The translations under genes and the position numbers were made by a program. A stretch of DNA of 64,000 nucleotides from Takakia lepidozioides (taxonomy: Eukaryota > Streptophyta > Takakiopsida > Takakiales > Takakiaceae): contig CM060732.1 of NCBI GenBank assembly GCA_030704615.1, positions 1,054,001-1,118,000 of the forward strand, given 5' to 3'. Positions 44,164-54,756 of the stretch are shown piece by piece. The notes under the pieces were generated by a model, which searched no databases, was not told where the DNA came from, and was given only the letters and a program-made list of their open reading frames with translations. The first letter of the stretch is position 1. The number at the start of each line of letters is the position of its first letter.

Positions 44164-44385
44164 AGGCTTGTGTCAGACTCTGACGAGCTGTGGATAGGCT
44201 GTGTGATGCTCTGATGGGCTGTGATAGACTGTGTGACACTGTGGTGGGCTGTTGATAAACTATGTCACCCTGTGGTGGGCTGTGATAGACTGTGTCACCC
44301 TGTGGTGGGCTGTCATAGACTGTGTCACACTGTGGTCGGCTGTGATAGACTGTGTCACCCTGTGGTAGGCTGTGATAGCTATGCG
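44130..44385. repeat. GGCTGTG minisatellite
   Basis: Units of about 25 bp, of the type GTGGTGGGCTGTGATAGACTGTGTCAC, repeat roughly ten times. Related GGCTGTG(AC/TC) runs lie at 25550-25760 and 27080-27215 within LTR-like repeats, so this is probably a remnant of the same LTR family. Confidence 0.7.
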
Positions 44386-44389
44386 AACA

Positions 44390-46540
44390 CCTGTACCTTC
44401 CGCCCTGGCCATACACACTTGGCTTAATGACAAGTGCTCCATACTCCGTTGGTATCACCGGTGCAGCCCGTGACTGATTCTGTGTTTCAACATGCAAATC
44501 GTGCCGCAATGGTTTGTCATGGATACCACTGTATCCCTTCAACTTATTGCATTGACTCTTCCCAGCGTCTCTTTGTTATGGTTTGTAACACTGGCTGTGT
44601 TGTTATCATACCATCTTCTGTATGAATAAGGTCCTTTCCATGGTGAGTTAAGCTTAGAGCTTTATCTTTCCCTTCTTCTGCAACAACAACCAATCTCCCG
44701 TCTTAAAAGTCTTTAATTTACCTTCATCAAACTGATCCTTCCTCTCATTGAATTCTAGTCATGTTATCTGCTGCATCAGCACGTCTTCCACATGGTATAA
44801 AGTCATGTCGACTTAATTGATTCTCCTTACATTCCATTCTCCTTCTCCATTCAGTTCTCATGGTAGGTAACAAGAAATCCATGGAAGTAAAGCTTCCATA
44901 CCATAAACTAATTGGAATGGTGTAGTATACGTAGTGGTGTGATTTATATGAAGTCCTGTATGACCACAAAGCTGTCAGCGCTTTGTATCCCAATCGTTCT
45001 TTTGCATGTGACGATTCTTAGACAAGAGATAGTACATAGTATAGTACATAGATTTTGTTGGTGGCCTCTGCATGCCCATACCTGTGTTGGTAATAGGTTG
45101 TACTCTTCATATGCACAATCATGAACTCTTTAGTCAATAGTTCTATGTCTCATTAATGAAGTGACTTCCCTGGTCAATGATAAATTCCAGGGGACAACCA
45201 AATCTTGTAAGTATATTCTCATACAAGAACCTTGCTGTAGACTTAGCTGTGTTGTCCCTCAAAGCTTTAGCTTCCACCCACTTCGTAGTATAATCAGTGG
45301 GCTGTGATTATATATTGTTCTGTGTATTTCTGGCTGGTGGGTTATTGGTTCAACAAAGTCTAGTCCCCATTTCTGAAATGGTTCAGAGGCATCGTAGGAT
45401 TGCAAAGCCATCTTCCCAGATCTCTGCAATGGTCCTAGCCTCTGACACTCATCACAACTCTTGCAATATTGGTGTACATCCTTGAACAAGGTAGGCCACC
45501 AGTAATCTGCAAGTAGTATCTTTCTACTGGTAGTCTCTTATCCAAAATTACCTCCAGCCACTCCTTTATGAACTTCCTCCAAAACTGTATTTACTTCATG
45601 GTGGTACAAACATCGTTTAAGTACTCCATCAGGTCCTAGCTTATACAGTTTTCCCCCTATCATAGTGTAAGGTAAAGCCTTGATGGCTATTCTCTTCCTC
45701 TGCTCCTTCCCATAACTAGGTGGGCACTGACCATGAGAAAGGTAGTATCTGATTGGCCACTGCCAATCTAACCAATCATCTGCACTTCCCTGCACCTCCA
45801 CTGCAAATAAACTCGCAGCAGGTAGTTGGTCGTCTACTCCCGTGGCAGGCTCTCCTGTTGCTAGGCGTGACAAGTGATCTGCCACAAGATGCAAACGGGC
45901 AGGCTTGTAAACAACTTCGAACTCAAACTCGTGCAAGATTATTAACCATCTTGCTATCCTGCCACTTATCAAAGGCTTGTTCACCAGATAAATCAGAGCC
46001 TGATGATCCACATAAAACATAAACTTCCTTCCCAATAGGTAATGCCTGAATTTCTTGACTGCATAAATCATTGCCAATGCTTCTCTTTCAGTTGTGCTAT
46101 AGTTTCTTTCAGCACTGATCATCAACCTGCTAGCATAGTACACAGGTGAATCTATGTTTCTTGTAACATTTTGGGCTAACACTGCTCCCAATGCTTCTCT
46201 TGAGGCATCACAGTGAACATGAAATACTACATGCCAGTGAGGGTTAATCAACACAGGTGTAGTTGTTACTGACAATGTAAGTTCCTCAAAAGCCTGTTGA
46301 CATTCAGCTGTCCATGCAAACACTGCATCTTTCTTCAGAAGCTTGCTCAATGGTGCTGCTATCTGTGCATACCGTCTGACAAATCTTCTGTAATAACTGG
46401 TTTGTCCAAGGAATCTCCTGAGACTCTTAACATTTCCTAGTGGTGGAGAGGCTTTAATAGCCTCTGTCTTTCTGGGATCCACAAGCAGTCCCCTCTTACA
46501 CACAATGTGTCCCAAAAGTACCCCTGAATTCACACAGAGG
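44390..46540 (-). pseudogene. Ty3/gypsy pol: end of RT, RNase H and integrase
   Basis: The frame 46540-45538 starts inside RT (GHIVCKRGLLVDPRKTEAI, FLGQTSYYRRFV), passes into RNase H (HVHCDASREALGAVLAQ, RNYSTTEREALAMIYAVKKF, VDHQALIYLV) and reaches the integrase N terminus. Integrase continues at 45489-45259 with CKSCDECQRLGP (zinc Cys pair) and WGLDFVEPI (first catalytic Asp). Beyond 45250 it is too broken to read. Its upstream half is cut off at 46541 by the second transposon copy. The family differs from the chromovirus at 47829. Confidence 0.8.
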
Positions 46541-46605
46541 TTTATTATTTCATGAGCGCATGAGCCCATGAGCCTATGAGCCTATGAGCTCATGAGCGGG
46601 CATCC
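46541..46605 (+). repeat. Left terminus of copy 2
   Basis: TTATTATTTCATGAGC is followed by five more GCATGAGC- or CTATGAGC-type heptamers. It shares TATTTCATGAGC with both ends of copy 1. It cuts a Ty3 RT frame. Confidence 0.75.
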
Positions 46606-47010
46606 GCGGAATTGGAATTTTCCTGCCTTTATTGACGGTGTTATGTCCTCTTACCTCGGTAATAGGGTTTGTTTCTCCTGGTCCAGGATGCGGAATGAGG
46701 TATTTCGGCGCCGTTATTCCCAAGAGTAGTGTGCTAAAATGGTGTTTTGAAGACATCCACCGGGGTATTTTGGCACCGAAATTACCTCTTAAAATGTGAT
46801 ATAGTGTGGTATTTAATGGCGCAGAACGGGCTATTTCGGCGCCGAAATACCCAAGTGGAATGTGCTGAAGTGCCTTGTGCCAAAGGCTTCCATCGCGATA
46901 TTTTGGTGCAGTAATTCATCCGTGGAATTTTTGAGGCCCATATAACGAATGCGCGCACTGGGCTATTTCGGCGCCAAATTTCCCAATAGGAATGTTAGAA
47001 ACGGCAGGGT
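46606..47010. repeat. TATTTCGGCGCCGAAATA palindromes at the left end of copy 2
   Basis: Sites with GGCGCC and TTTC/GAAA arms occur near 46700, 46770, 46835 and 46970, with AATGTGCTGAAGTG-like spacers. Arms match the central array of the same copy, not those of copy 1. Confidence 0.75.
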
Positions 47011-47189
47011 TTTCATGGCTTCAAGTTCCCGGATCGATGGTGTGCATAAATTACTTGTAGGGTTCTTCACTAAGTTTGCGTCTCTTCTGCTTTTATTATA
47101 CATTTTGGTGGGCGGAAGAAATGTAGGGAATCGGACAAGCAGTCTGAACACAATGATTTTTCAAATCGTCAATATTTTCATTAAGTGTT

Positions 47190-47716
47190 TCAGAACTGTA
47201 CAACAAAAGGATCCAAATGAGACTTTGCTATGGTGAGGATCCTGTCCGATGCATCCCCGGCCTCATGCAAGGATGGCTGCCTTCCACCTGCCTCCGAACC
47301 TGCACTGCCGCTACCGCTATTACTCTGAGAAGCCCTCCCCTCAAAAATACCATCCTCACCAGCTGGAACTGTCCACCTGGGTGCGGAAGTGTCCTCAACA
47401 TTCCCCTCGCTCTCGGACGCGGATTCTATTACGAACTTCCCTACTCTGCCTTTCACAATTCTATGTTTGGCCTCACGCCTCATTATAATTCTCTGCTCAT
47501 TCCCGTATGTCAATTGCTCTAACCGAGTAGGCCTATCCTCCCTCCTGATGGCTTCTCTGGCAGCCGTGTCTGCATAGGCTGGTAGAAAAAAGGGCTTCTG
47601 GGGACTCGCGAGAAACGATTTTCTGGCAAAGAATGGCCGATGCGATTCTGTCTCCTCCTCTGCAACAGGGTCCGATTCGGGCAAGTCTCCAGCTTCTCCT
47701 CGTCGGACGACTCTGC
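47190..47716 (-). CDS. ParB-methyltransferase gene copy 2, last exon
   Basis: Acceptor CCTTGCAG opens the exon near 47716. It encodes PFFARKSFLASPQKPFFLPAYA and RWTVPAGEDGIFEG, aligned with copy 1 exon 10 (PFFARGDFMPSPE, RWTVPQGEDGIFE), and ends in an acidic/Ser-rich tail with a stop at 47190. An AATAAA lies about 95 nt further. It is separated from exon 9 by the Ty3 insertion but in phase with its donor. Confidence 0.75.
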
Positions 47717-47828
47717 AAGGCTGAGTGTACGCACAAACATAGAATGAAGTACATTAGAGAATTCAAACAGGGAATCTCGCATGTTGCATGGTCCCTACAA
47801 CCGAAACCAATACACTTACTATGGTGCA

Positions 47829-48546
47829 TGTCGCGCACCTCAATTTTGTAAACTCCCCTTCAAGTCATAGTTACTCGCTTTGATGCGCGCGCCTGACTCC
47901 CAACCTGGCCGCCGGGCCAACTTGGAGCTTCGGCTGCTCACCGGGACATAACGGTCCCCTTTCGCTTCCCTCTAAACCCTCCACCTATTTGGGACTAGGA
48001 GAATTCCCATTTGGTAGATGGCAGTCCGGAACAGCTCCCCACTCTTTGGTCGCTTTCCGGCTCGCTCGCTTACTCACTAGTTTTTGGTCACCAACGGGCT
48101 TGCACCGTTCTCGGGGTTACTACTCCCTATATACTTCTGTAGCTGTCCGCGGGGGTTCACAACCAGCCATGCCATTTTATGGCGAACCACCACGAAACCC
48201 TCGACTCCCGGTGATGAGTCGCGGTGAGTCTTGGCCCACTCACCACGGCCCATGGACCGTGATGAGTCCCAAGACTCCCCACGACTCCCACCACGAGGTC
48301 TCCGCCCCCATGGTGAGTCCTATGCCACCCCACTAAGTCCCGCTAAGCTACCACCACCCCTTGTGGAGCCACCCCCACCGCAACCCGGTGTGCGGGGCTC
48401 CACCTAGTGAGCGCCTCCGCTTCCTTGAGTGCCTTGGGCACTCAAGGGTGCTTCAGCCCCCCATACCTATCGCTGCCGCTGCCCCCACCACAGGGGCAGC
48501 CCCTCATGTGTCCCGACCCCCTGCCCTCAAGGCAAGGGCCGCGACA
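47829..48546 (-). repeat. 3' LTR of the chromovirus
   Basis: 718 bp, TGTCGCG...CGCGACA. Contains a TATATAC promoter-like stretch (around 48127) and GCACTCAAGGGTGCTTC. Differs from the other LTR mainly by 1-4 bp indels. Confidence 0.9.
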
Positions 48547-49445
48547 CACACCCCTACCAACAGGGAGTCGATGTCCTCATCGACTTGTCCATTTTGTAGA
48601 AACGAACATCCAAGTTGTGGCGTCCCACATCAAGGAGTTTGTTTCCGTACCATGGCGTCCCATGGCAAAGAACCAAACCCCACACTTGACTCTACTCTCC
48701 ACTAGCTAGTTCGGCCGACTTCCTCCAAGTCCCGGCCAAGGGTGGAGCCTCTCCAGCTCCTCCCAGTGCACTCTTCTTGGCCTACTTCAAGGCCAAGGAA
48801 CGATCCTCCCCGAGGATCGAATCGCCTTACTGCAACAACATTGCTTGCGATCGCTCATGATGCCGCTTTTGGCATCACCTTGAGCAAGGGTTCACCTGGA
48901 ACCCCTTTTGACTAGGAAGATAACCTTGAACCAACCGTGCGCCCCAATCACTACAATTGGGTCCGCCTTGGAATGCTGGCCTGAGGTACGGGAACACGCC
49001 GAAGCCGCACTACGACTTCGTCCCGAGGCTACACGATTATAGTACGTGAACGGAAGCACGTAGCTTCCGCGTTAGCCCGCACTACAAGGCAACCCCCTCG
49101 GTAGCGCAGTTATAGTACGCGCACGCGCCAGGTGCGCACTAGCACGTGAACTCCCAAAGAAGGCGCAAGTTTCCTTGCCCCTTGGATGGGTCACCCGATT
49201 TCGGCACTGCGCAAACACACGATTAACCCAATTTACCTCTCCCACTTTTGTAAGCTAGCATGCATTCTACACACTAGCCAACCACACCATGCATCACCAT
49301 TCCAAACAAATAGGACGCACATTTTGGAACCCATTTCCTTTATAACAAATTTTGTACAATACAAGTTTTTGCAATCGGATTCCTAGCTAGCTAAGCCGGG
49401 CTAAGCATGCATTTCCTCCCCCACGCTCCAAGGTTGATGTCCCCA
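48547..49445. other. Chromovirus 3' untranslated region
   Basis: Between the integrase stop (49446) and the 3' LTR no ORF is recognised. A purine-rich GGTAGGGGTGTG abuts the LTR on the minus strand and may be the polypurine tract that primes plus-strand synthesis. Confidence 0.55.
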
Positions 49446-50788
49446 TCAACGCTTCTTCCGCTTTTGAGGTCGCCCTTCGAAAGCTGCAACCGCCTCGGAT
49501 GCGTTTCCCATTTCTGAGGCACGCACCCAAGATGCCTCCACATGATGATAGCCCTTCCATTTGACGAGATACTCCGTTTCTCGGTTCTTGAACCTCCTCG
49601 ACTTAAGTATTGCCTCCACCTCGTACTCAGGTTCATTTTCATGATCCAACAGCATAGGTGGCGGACGCAACACTTGATGCCGATTCGGACGCGCTTCATC
49701 TTTGAAGTAAGGCTTCAAAAGGGAGACATGGAATACTGGGTGCACCTTGCTGTTTGCCGGCAGCTCCAATTCATACACATCCTCATTCATAACCTTCCGA
49801 ATGCGAAAGGGTCCCGCATACGGAGGTACGAACTTCGGACTCACTTCCGGAGGTAGTCGGAAATTCTTGATGTTCAACCAGACCTCTGTGCCTGCCTCAA
49901 ACTTCACTTCCCTCCGCTTCCGATTCGCCTGCCTTTCATACCGTTTCCTAGCTTTGGCAATGTTGTACTTTGCGAGCTTCAACAAACGCTCGCGTTCTTC
50001 CAGTACCGCCGCTACTGCCGGTTCCTCAACGTCCTGGGCGGCCCAACTTGTCGGCACCAGAGGTGCTTTTCCATAGACCAATACGAAAGGGGAAACTCCC
50101 GTTGCGGAGTGTTCTGTGTATTATAACAAACTCTGCCGCGTCTAAGTGTTCCACCAGTCTGTTGGTCTGCCGACACGTAATTCCGCAAGATTGCTTCACT
50201 ACGGAATTCACTCTTTCCGTTTGGCCGTCCGTCGTAGGTCGGAAGGCGGTGCTCATCTTCAGCCTCGTCCCCATCTTCTTCCAAAGTGCCTCCAAATTTA
50301 CTCGTAAACTTTGGATCGCGGTCCGAGACAATATCCTTCGGGACTCCATGATGCTTTAAGACGTGGGCGAAGTAAAGTCGCCCTGTCTCCTGCGCCGTTG
50401 CCGTCTCCTTGGTGGGGATGAAATGGCCCATTTTACTGAACCTATCCACCACCACCATGATTGCATCGAATCCTTTTGACAGCGGCATAGCAGTCATGAA
50501 ATCCATCGAGACGCTTTCCCAAGTCCCCTCTGGAATCGGCAAGGGTTGTAACAGCCCCGCTTGCTTTTTGTACTCGCTCCGGTTTTGTTGGCATGTGGTG
50601 CATGTCTTGACATACTCCTCTGCCTCCTCCCTCAGTTTGGGCCAGAAATACTCTTTCTTCAAGAGTGCCGCAGTGCGCTTGGCTCCGCCGTGGCCCGCAA
50701 GCGGGCTATCATGGCATTCTCTCAAGAGTATCTCTGATCCCTCCCTTCGGCACGTAGAGACGCTTTTGCTTATACCGGAGCAGTCCAT
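49446..50788 (-). pseudogene. Chromovirus integrase with chromodomain
   Basis: Zinc motif HGGAKRTAALLKKEYFWP...CTTCQQNR, then the catalytic core (MDFMTAMPLSKGFDAIMVVVD with the first Asp, VSDRDPKF with the second). It breaks into shifted frames at about 50350-50250 and ends with the GPFRIRKV domain and a chromodomain (YEVEAILKSRR, EYLVKWKGYHHVEASWV). The chromodomain steers insertion to chromatin marks. A conserved C-terminal KRKKR tail precedes the stop. Confidence 0.85.
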
Positions 50789-50850
50789 TTTGCAAGTGGA
50801 ACTGCGATTTAACCCCCATCCTCAAGTCCTGCATCACGGACTTCGCCAGC

Positions 50851-51584
50851 TCATCCTTCCGGCAAGCCTTCCGGATCTTCCTTTGGAGCCGTCTCGCCCT
50901 TGTACACCAACAAGAGCTGCTGCTTTCTACTTAAAGCATCGGCCACCACATTGTCCCGTCCCGGTTTGTACTGGATATCCACGTCGAACACCGCCAAAGT
51001 ATCTTGCCACCTAAGTTGTTTTGGGGACAACTTGGGCTGCGTGGCAAAATACTTCACCGTGACATTGTCCGTGAACACCTTCACTGGGTTGGAACCAACA
51101 TAGTGGCGCCAAGCTCAAGGCAATGCACCACCGCCTTCATCTCTTTTTCGTGCGTCGGCCACCGTCGCTCCACTTCATTCAGTTTCTTACTTTCGTAAGC
51201 CACTGGACGTCCATCTTGCATAAGTACACCCCCAATCGCGAAGTCCGACGCATCTGTATGAATCTCAAACGGACGATCGAACTCCGGGATTTTCAAGACT
51301 GGAGCTTCCGCCATCCGCTGCTTCAATTCAGCAAAAGCTTGGCCACAAAAGGTGTTCCATACCCAGACTTTGGATTTACACAGAAGGTCCGACAGCGGCC
51401 CCGCGATCTTGGCGAAATTTCTCACATACTTCCGGTAATAGGAGGCGAGTCCTAGGAAGGATCGCACTCCCGGGACCGAAGTCGGAGGCTCCCAGTCCAA
51501 GATCGCCCTCACCTTTCTGTCATCCATTTTGATCCCATCCTGTGTAATCACATGCCCCAAGAACTCCACTTTTGTGACCCCCAC
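50851..51584 (-). pseudogene. Chromovirus RNase H
   Basis: RT connection (VRSFLGLASYYRKYVRNF) and RNase H with EIHTDASDFAIGGVLMQDG (catalytic Asp), then a shift near 51085 into KVFTDNVTVKYFATQPKLSP and YKPGRDNVVADALSRK. Removes the RNA template strand during reverse transcription. Confidence 0.85.
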
Positions 51585-52261
51585 TTTGAAGCTTTGGCAT
51601 ACAGCTTCCCTTCCGCAATTTTTGGAACACCCTTTTGAGGTGCTCCAGGTGCTCCTCCTTTGTTTTCGAGTACACCAAGATGTCGTCGATGTACACGATC
51701 ACAAAGTCATCCAACCACTCCTGGAAAAGGCTGTTCATCAGCGCTAAATGTCGCTGGTGCATTGGTGAGCCCAAAAGGCATCACCAAGAACTCATATGAA
51801 CCATACCTTGTCCTGCACGCGGTCTTCTCCTCATCTCCTTCCGCCACCCGAATTTGGTGATAGCCGGAGCGCAAGTCGATCCGGCTGAAATACTTCGCTC
51901 CTGCCAACCGATCGAAGAGGTCGTCGATCCTTGGCAAAGGGTACCGGTTTTTGATAGTCACCTTATTCAGAGCCCTGTAATCGACACACATCCGCAGCGT
52001 CCCATCCTTCTTGTCTGCAAATAGCACCGGGGCTCCGTAAGGTGACTTACTCGGCCGGATGTACCCCTTTGACATTAGATCCTTGAGCTGAGTCTTCAGC
52101 TCGACCAACTCTCTGTGGCTCAACCGGTAGGGCGCCTTGGCAGGCGGTTCCGATCCCGGTATCACCTCAATCTTGTGGTCACTCCTCTTCGCGGTGGCAA
52201 GCCGCTTGGTAAATCCTCCGGCATCACATCCTGGTATTTCTCCAAAATCCCCTTGATCCAA
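51520..52261 (-). pseudogene. Chromovirus reverse transcriptase
   Basis: Motifs in order: [36 protein letters not shown] (first Asp), [15 protein letters not shown] and, after a shift near 51750, VIVYIDDILVYSK (YxDD-type active site intact). Continuous upstream with the protease region. Confidence 0.9.
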
Positions 52262-52292
52262 TCTGGGCTCGGCTCCCCATCGCCTTCTCCCT

Positions 52293-53068
52293 TCACTTCT
52301 CTAATGTAAAGCAAAACTGGGGCTCGTGTGCCTCCTCCACGGCCCACTCCCTTGCTGACAGAAGGTTTATTCGCCCTCCCACGGATTTGGGCGTTTCCGA
52401 CACTCGTAAGACCTCGCCACCATTCCCACATGGCAGCGTGACTACTCTCTTGCGGCCATCTATGACCGCTCCGGATTTGCTCAAAAAGGTCATCCCCAAA
52501 ATGAGATCCACTCCATCGATCTCGCAGATGGTGAAGTTCTCACGTCCCTCCCAACTCCCCAGTTGAAGAGGAACATCAAACGCCAACCTTGTCGCCAACT
52601 GTGGTTCTCCTTGGCAGAACGCACCTCAATAGAGGCCCCCACGTCACTTGTCGGGAGTCCCAGCTTTTGTGCCGTTGCCGGTGTCATGAAGGAGTGCGAC
52701 GCTCCTGTGTCCACCAACAACGACACGTTAGTTCCGGATATTATCCCATCCACGAACAATAACTGACTCCCTTTTCGAGGCGCCAGTTTCCTGATACAAC
52801 TCACAAGAAATTTGCCTACCTTGCAAGTCCTGGCGACCACCGCTTCCACCAAGCGACTGATGGTATCTTCCGACAGCTCCGTGGTCGCCCGAGTCATGTT
52901 CAATTGCCGGGGCTTCGTGCACTTCTTGGCCATGTGCCCGGGCTCCCCGCAATTGAAACACACTCCATCAAAGGTCGCCTTCTGTCCGCCATAAGCCGCT
53001 CCACCCGCTTTTCCTTTCGAAGCACCGGTGCCGCCTTGACGTGTGAAGGCCCTCCCTTCGATTTCCAC
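52293..53068 (-). pseudogene. Chromovirus CCHC finger and aspartic protease
   Basis: CFNCGEPGHMAKKC finger (about 52920-52960) packages RNA. Downstream LLVDTGASHSFMTP is the protease active site with Asp-Thr-Gly. The second protease half (DLILGMTFLSKSGAVID) continues in another frame at 52598-52293. Confidence 0.85.
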
Positions 53069-53977
53069 GTGCCATTGTCGCCGCGTGGCCTATCCCACTT
53101 CTTTTCCGGTCGGAAGGAGTCACCTTCCCGCCGGGTCTTCTTGTGGTTCAGCTCCGTACGGCCTTGTCTTTCACCCCTAGGGACATCCGAGAAACATTCA
53201 GCCCTCTCAATTGCCTCGTTCAAAGTCTTGGGTGGCTTCTCCTCCAACTTCCGCCTGGCCCATGGGGCCAGTCCCGCCACAAAGTTGAAGACCATTTCTG
53301 GTTCTGCCATGTCCGCGACTTCGAGCAACAGCACATTGAAAGCCTGGACATACCCCGAATGTCATCTGTTTGCTTCAAATTCCTCATCTTGTCCCGGGCA
53401 AGCCAGGACGCGTTGAGGGGCACAAACTGTCTCTTCATCAATTCCTTGAACCCACTCCAGTTCAAGGTTTCCGGGCTTGGACCTCGGTCGTGAAGGCGTT
53501 TCTGCCACCATTGTTGAGCATAGCCCCTCAAATAGGTGGGAGCCACTTCCACCCGATCCTCGTCACTCAACTTGGCCGCCCGGAAGTACTGCTCTAGCTC
53601 CAGAGCCAGGTGTTGAGTGCCTTCCGATTTCGGACGCCCTCGAAGGTGCCGGGTTCCTTAGGCTTCACCTTAAACTTTGCCTTAGTGGAAGTGGCATTAG
53701 CCGCCTTCAACACGTCTTTCAACGTCCCGCCAAACTGCGCCAACAACCCTTCCCAAAAGGCTGCCGGCATGGGAGGCATCTCTTGGTTTGTCGGAGCTCT
53801 CAAGGATTCCTCGGGCTCCGACTCCTCGGATTCCTCCCGCTCTTGAGCGGCCTCGTTTTCGGAAACATGCATCGCTTCCTCAAACGGCCGCCTCGGTGAC
53901 ACGTCGCCCCCATCGGGCTCACCGGGATCATCATCTTTTGGGCCGTTCCGCTTTCGCTTCGGCTTGCCCGACCCCAT
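52900..53977 (-). pseudogene. Chromovirus Gag
   Basis: ATG at 53977, a Lys/Arg then Glu-rich N terminus, FWEGLLAQFGGTLKDVLKA, and the Retrotrans_gag core (YLRGYAQQWWQKR, FVPLNASWLARDKMRNLKQ) spread over three frames with shifts near 53600 and 53300, then an Arg-rich linker into the CCHC finger. Confidence 0.8.
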
Positions 53978-54018
53978 GATGAGGCCAATCCCAAGGACGA
54001 TCGCGTACTGAACTCTAA

Positions 54019-54030
54019 GCTCTGATACCA
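54019..54030 (-). promoter_or_regulatory. Primer binding site, initiator tRNA-Met
   Basis: TGGTATCAGAGC on the minus strand, two bases inside the 5' LTR, is complementary to the 3' end of plant initiator tRNA-Met. Confidence 0.9.
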
Positions 54031-54032
54031 AG

Positions 54033-54745
54033 TGTCGCGCACCTCACTTCGGTAAGCTCCCCTTCAAGTCATAGTTACTCGCTTTGATGCGCGCGACTCC
54101 CAACCTGGCCGCCGGGCCAACTTGGAGCTTCGGCTGCTCACCGGGACATAACGGTCCCCTTTCGCTTCCCAAAACCCTCCACCTATTTGGGACTAGGAAT
54201 TCCCTTTGGTAGATGGCAGTCCGGAACAGCTCCCCACTCTTTGGTCGCTTTCCGGCTCGCTCGCTTACTCACTAGTTTTTGGTCACCAACGGGCTTGCAC
54301 CGTTCTCGGGGTTACTACTCCCTATATATACTTCTGTAGCTGTCCGCGGGGGTTTCACAACCAGCCATGCCATTTTATGGCGAACCACCACGAAACCCTC
54401 GACTCCCGGTGGTGAGTCGCGGTGAGTCTTGGCCCACTCACCACGGCCCCTATGGACCGTGATGAGTCCCAAGACTCCCCACGACTCCCACCACGAGGTC
54501 TCCGCCCCCATGGTGAGTCCTATGCCACCCCCACTAAGTCCCTAAGCTACCACCACCCCTTGTGGAGCCACCCCCACCGCAACCCGGTGTGCGGGGCTCC
54601 ACCTAGTGAGCGCCTCCGCCTCCTGAGTGCCTTGGGCACTCAAGGGTGCTTCAGCCCCCCATACCTATCGCTGCCGCTGCCCCCACCACAGGGGCAGCCC
54701 CTCATGTGTCCCGACCCCCTGCCCTCAAGGCAAAGGGCCGCGACA
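54033..54745 (-). repeat. 5' LTR of the chromovirus
   Basis: 713 bp, colinear with 47829-48546. Contains TATATATAC near 54322. Followed on the right by target duplication GTGCA. Confidence 0.9.
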
Positions 54746-54756
54746 GTGCAACTCAC

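Larger units (their letters stand above)
47829..54745 (-). mobile_element. Ty3/gypsy chromovirus with paired LTRs
   Basis: LTRs at 47829-48546 and 54033-54745 begin TGTCGCG and end CGCGACA. GTGCA flanks the whole element (47824-47828, 54746-54750), the 5-bp duplication made by Ty3 integrase. Minus-strand coding order is Gag, CCHC finger, protease, RT, RNase H, integrase, chromodomain, which defines a chromovirus. Primer site matches initiator tRNA-Met. Many single-base shifts break the ORFs, and most LTR differences are also small indels. It sits in an intron of the transposon-borne methyltransferase gene, 6 nt from the splice donor. Confidence 0.95.

Noticed and set aside
46541-47828. A third, separate copy of the transposon left of the chromovirus
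   Set aside because: The 5-bp duplication GTGCA and the exon 9 to exon 10 continuity show that this piece and 54,751-62,263 are one interrupted element.
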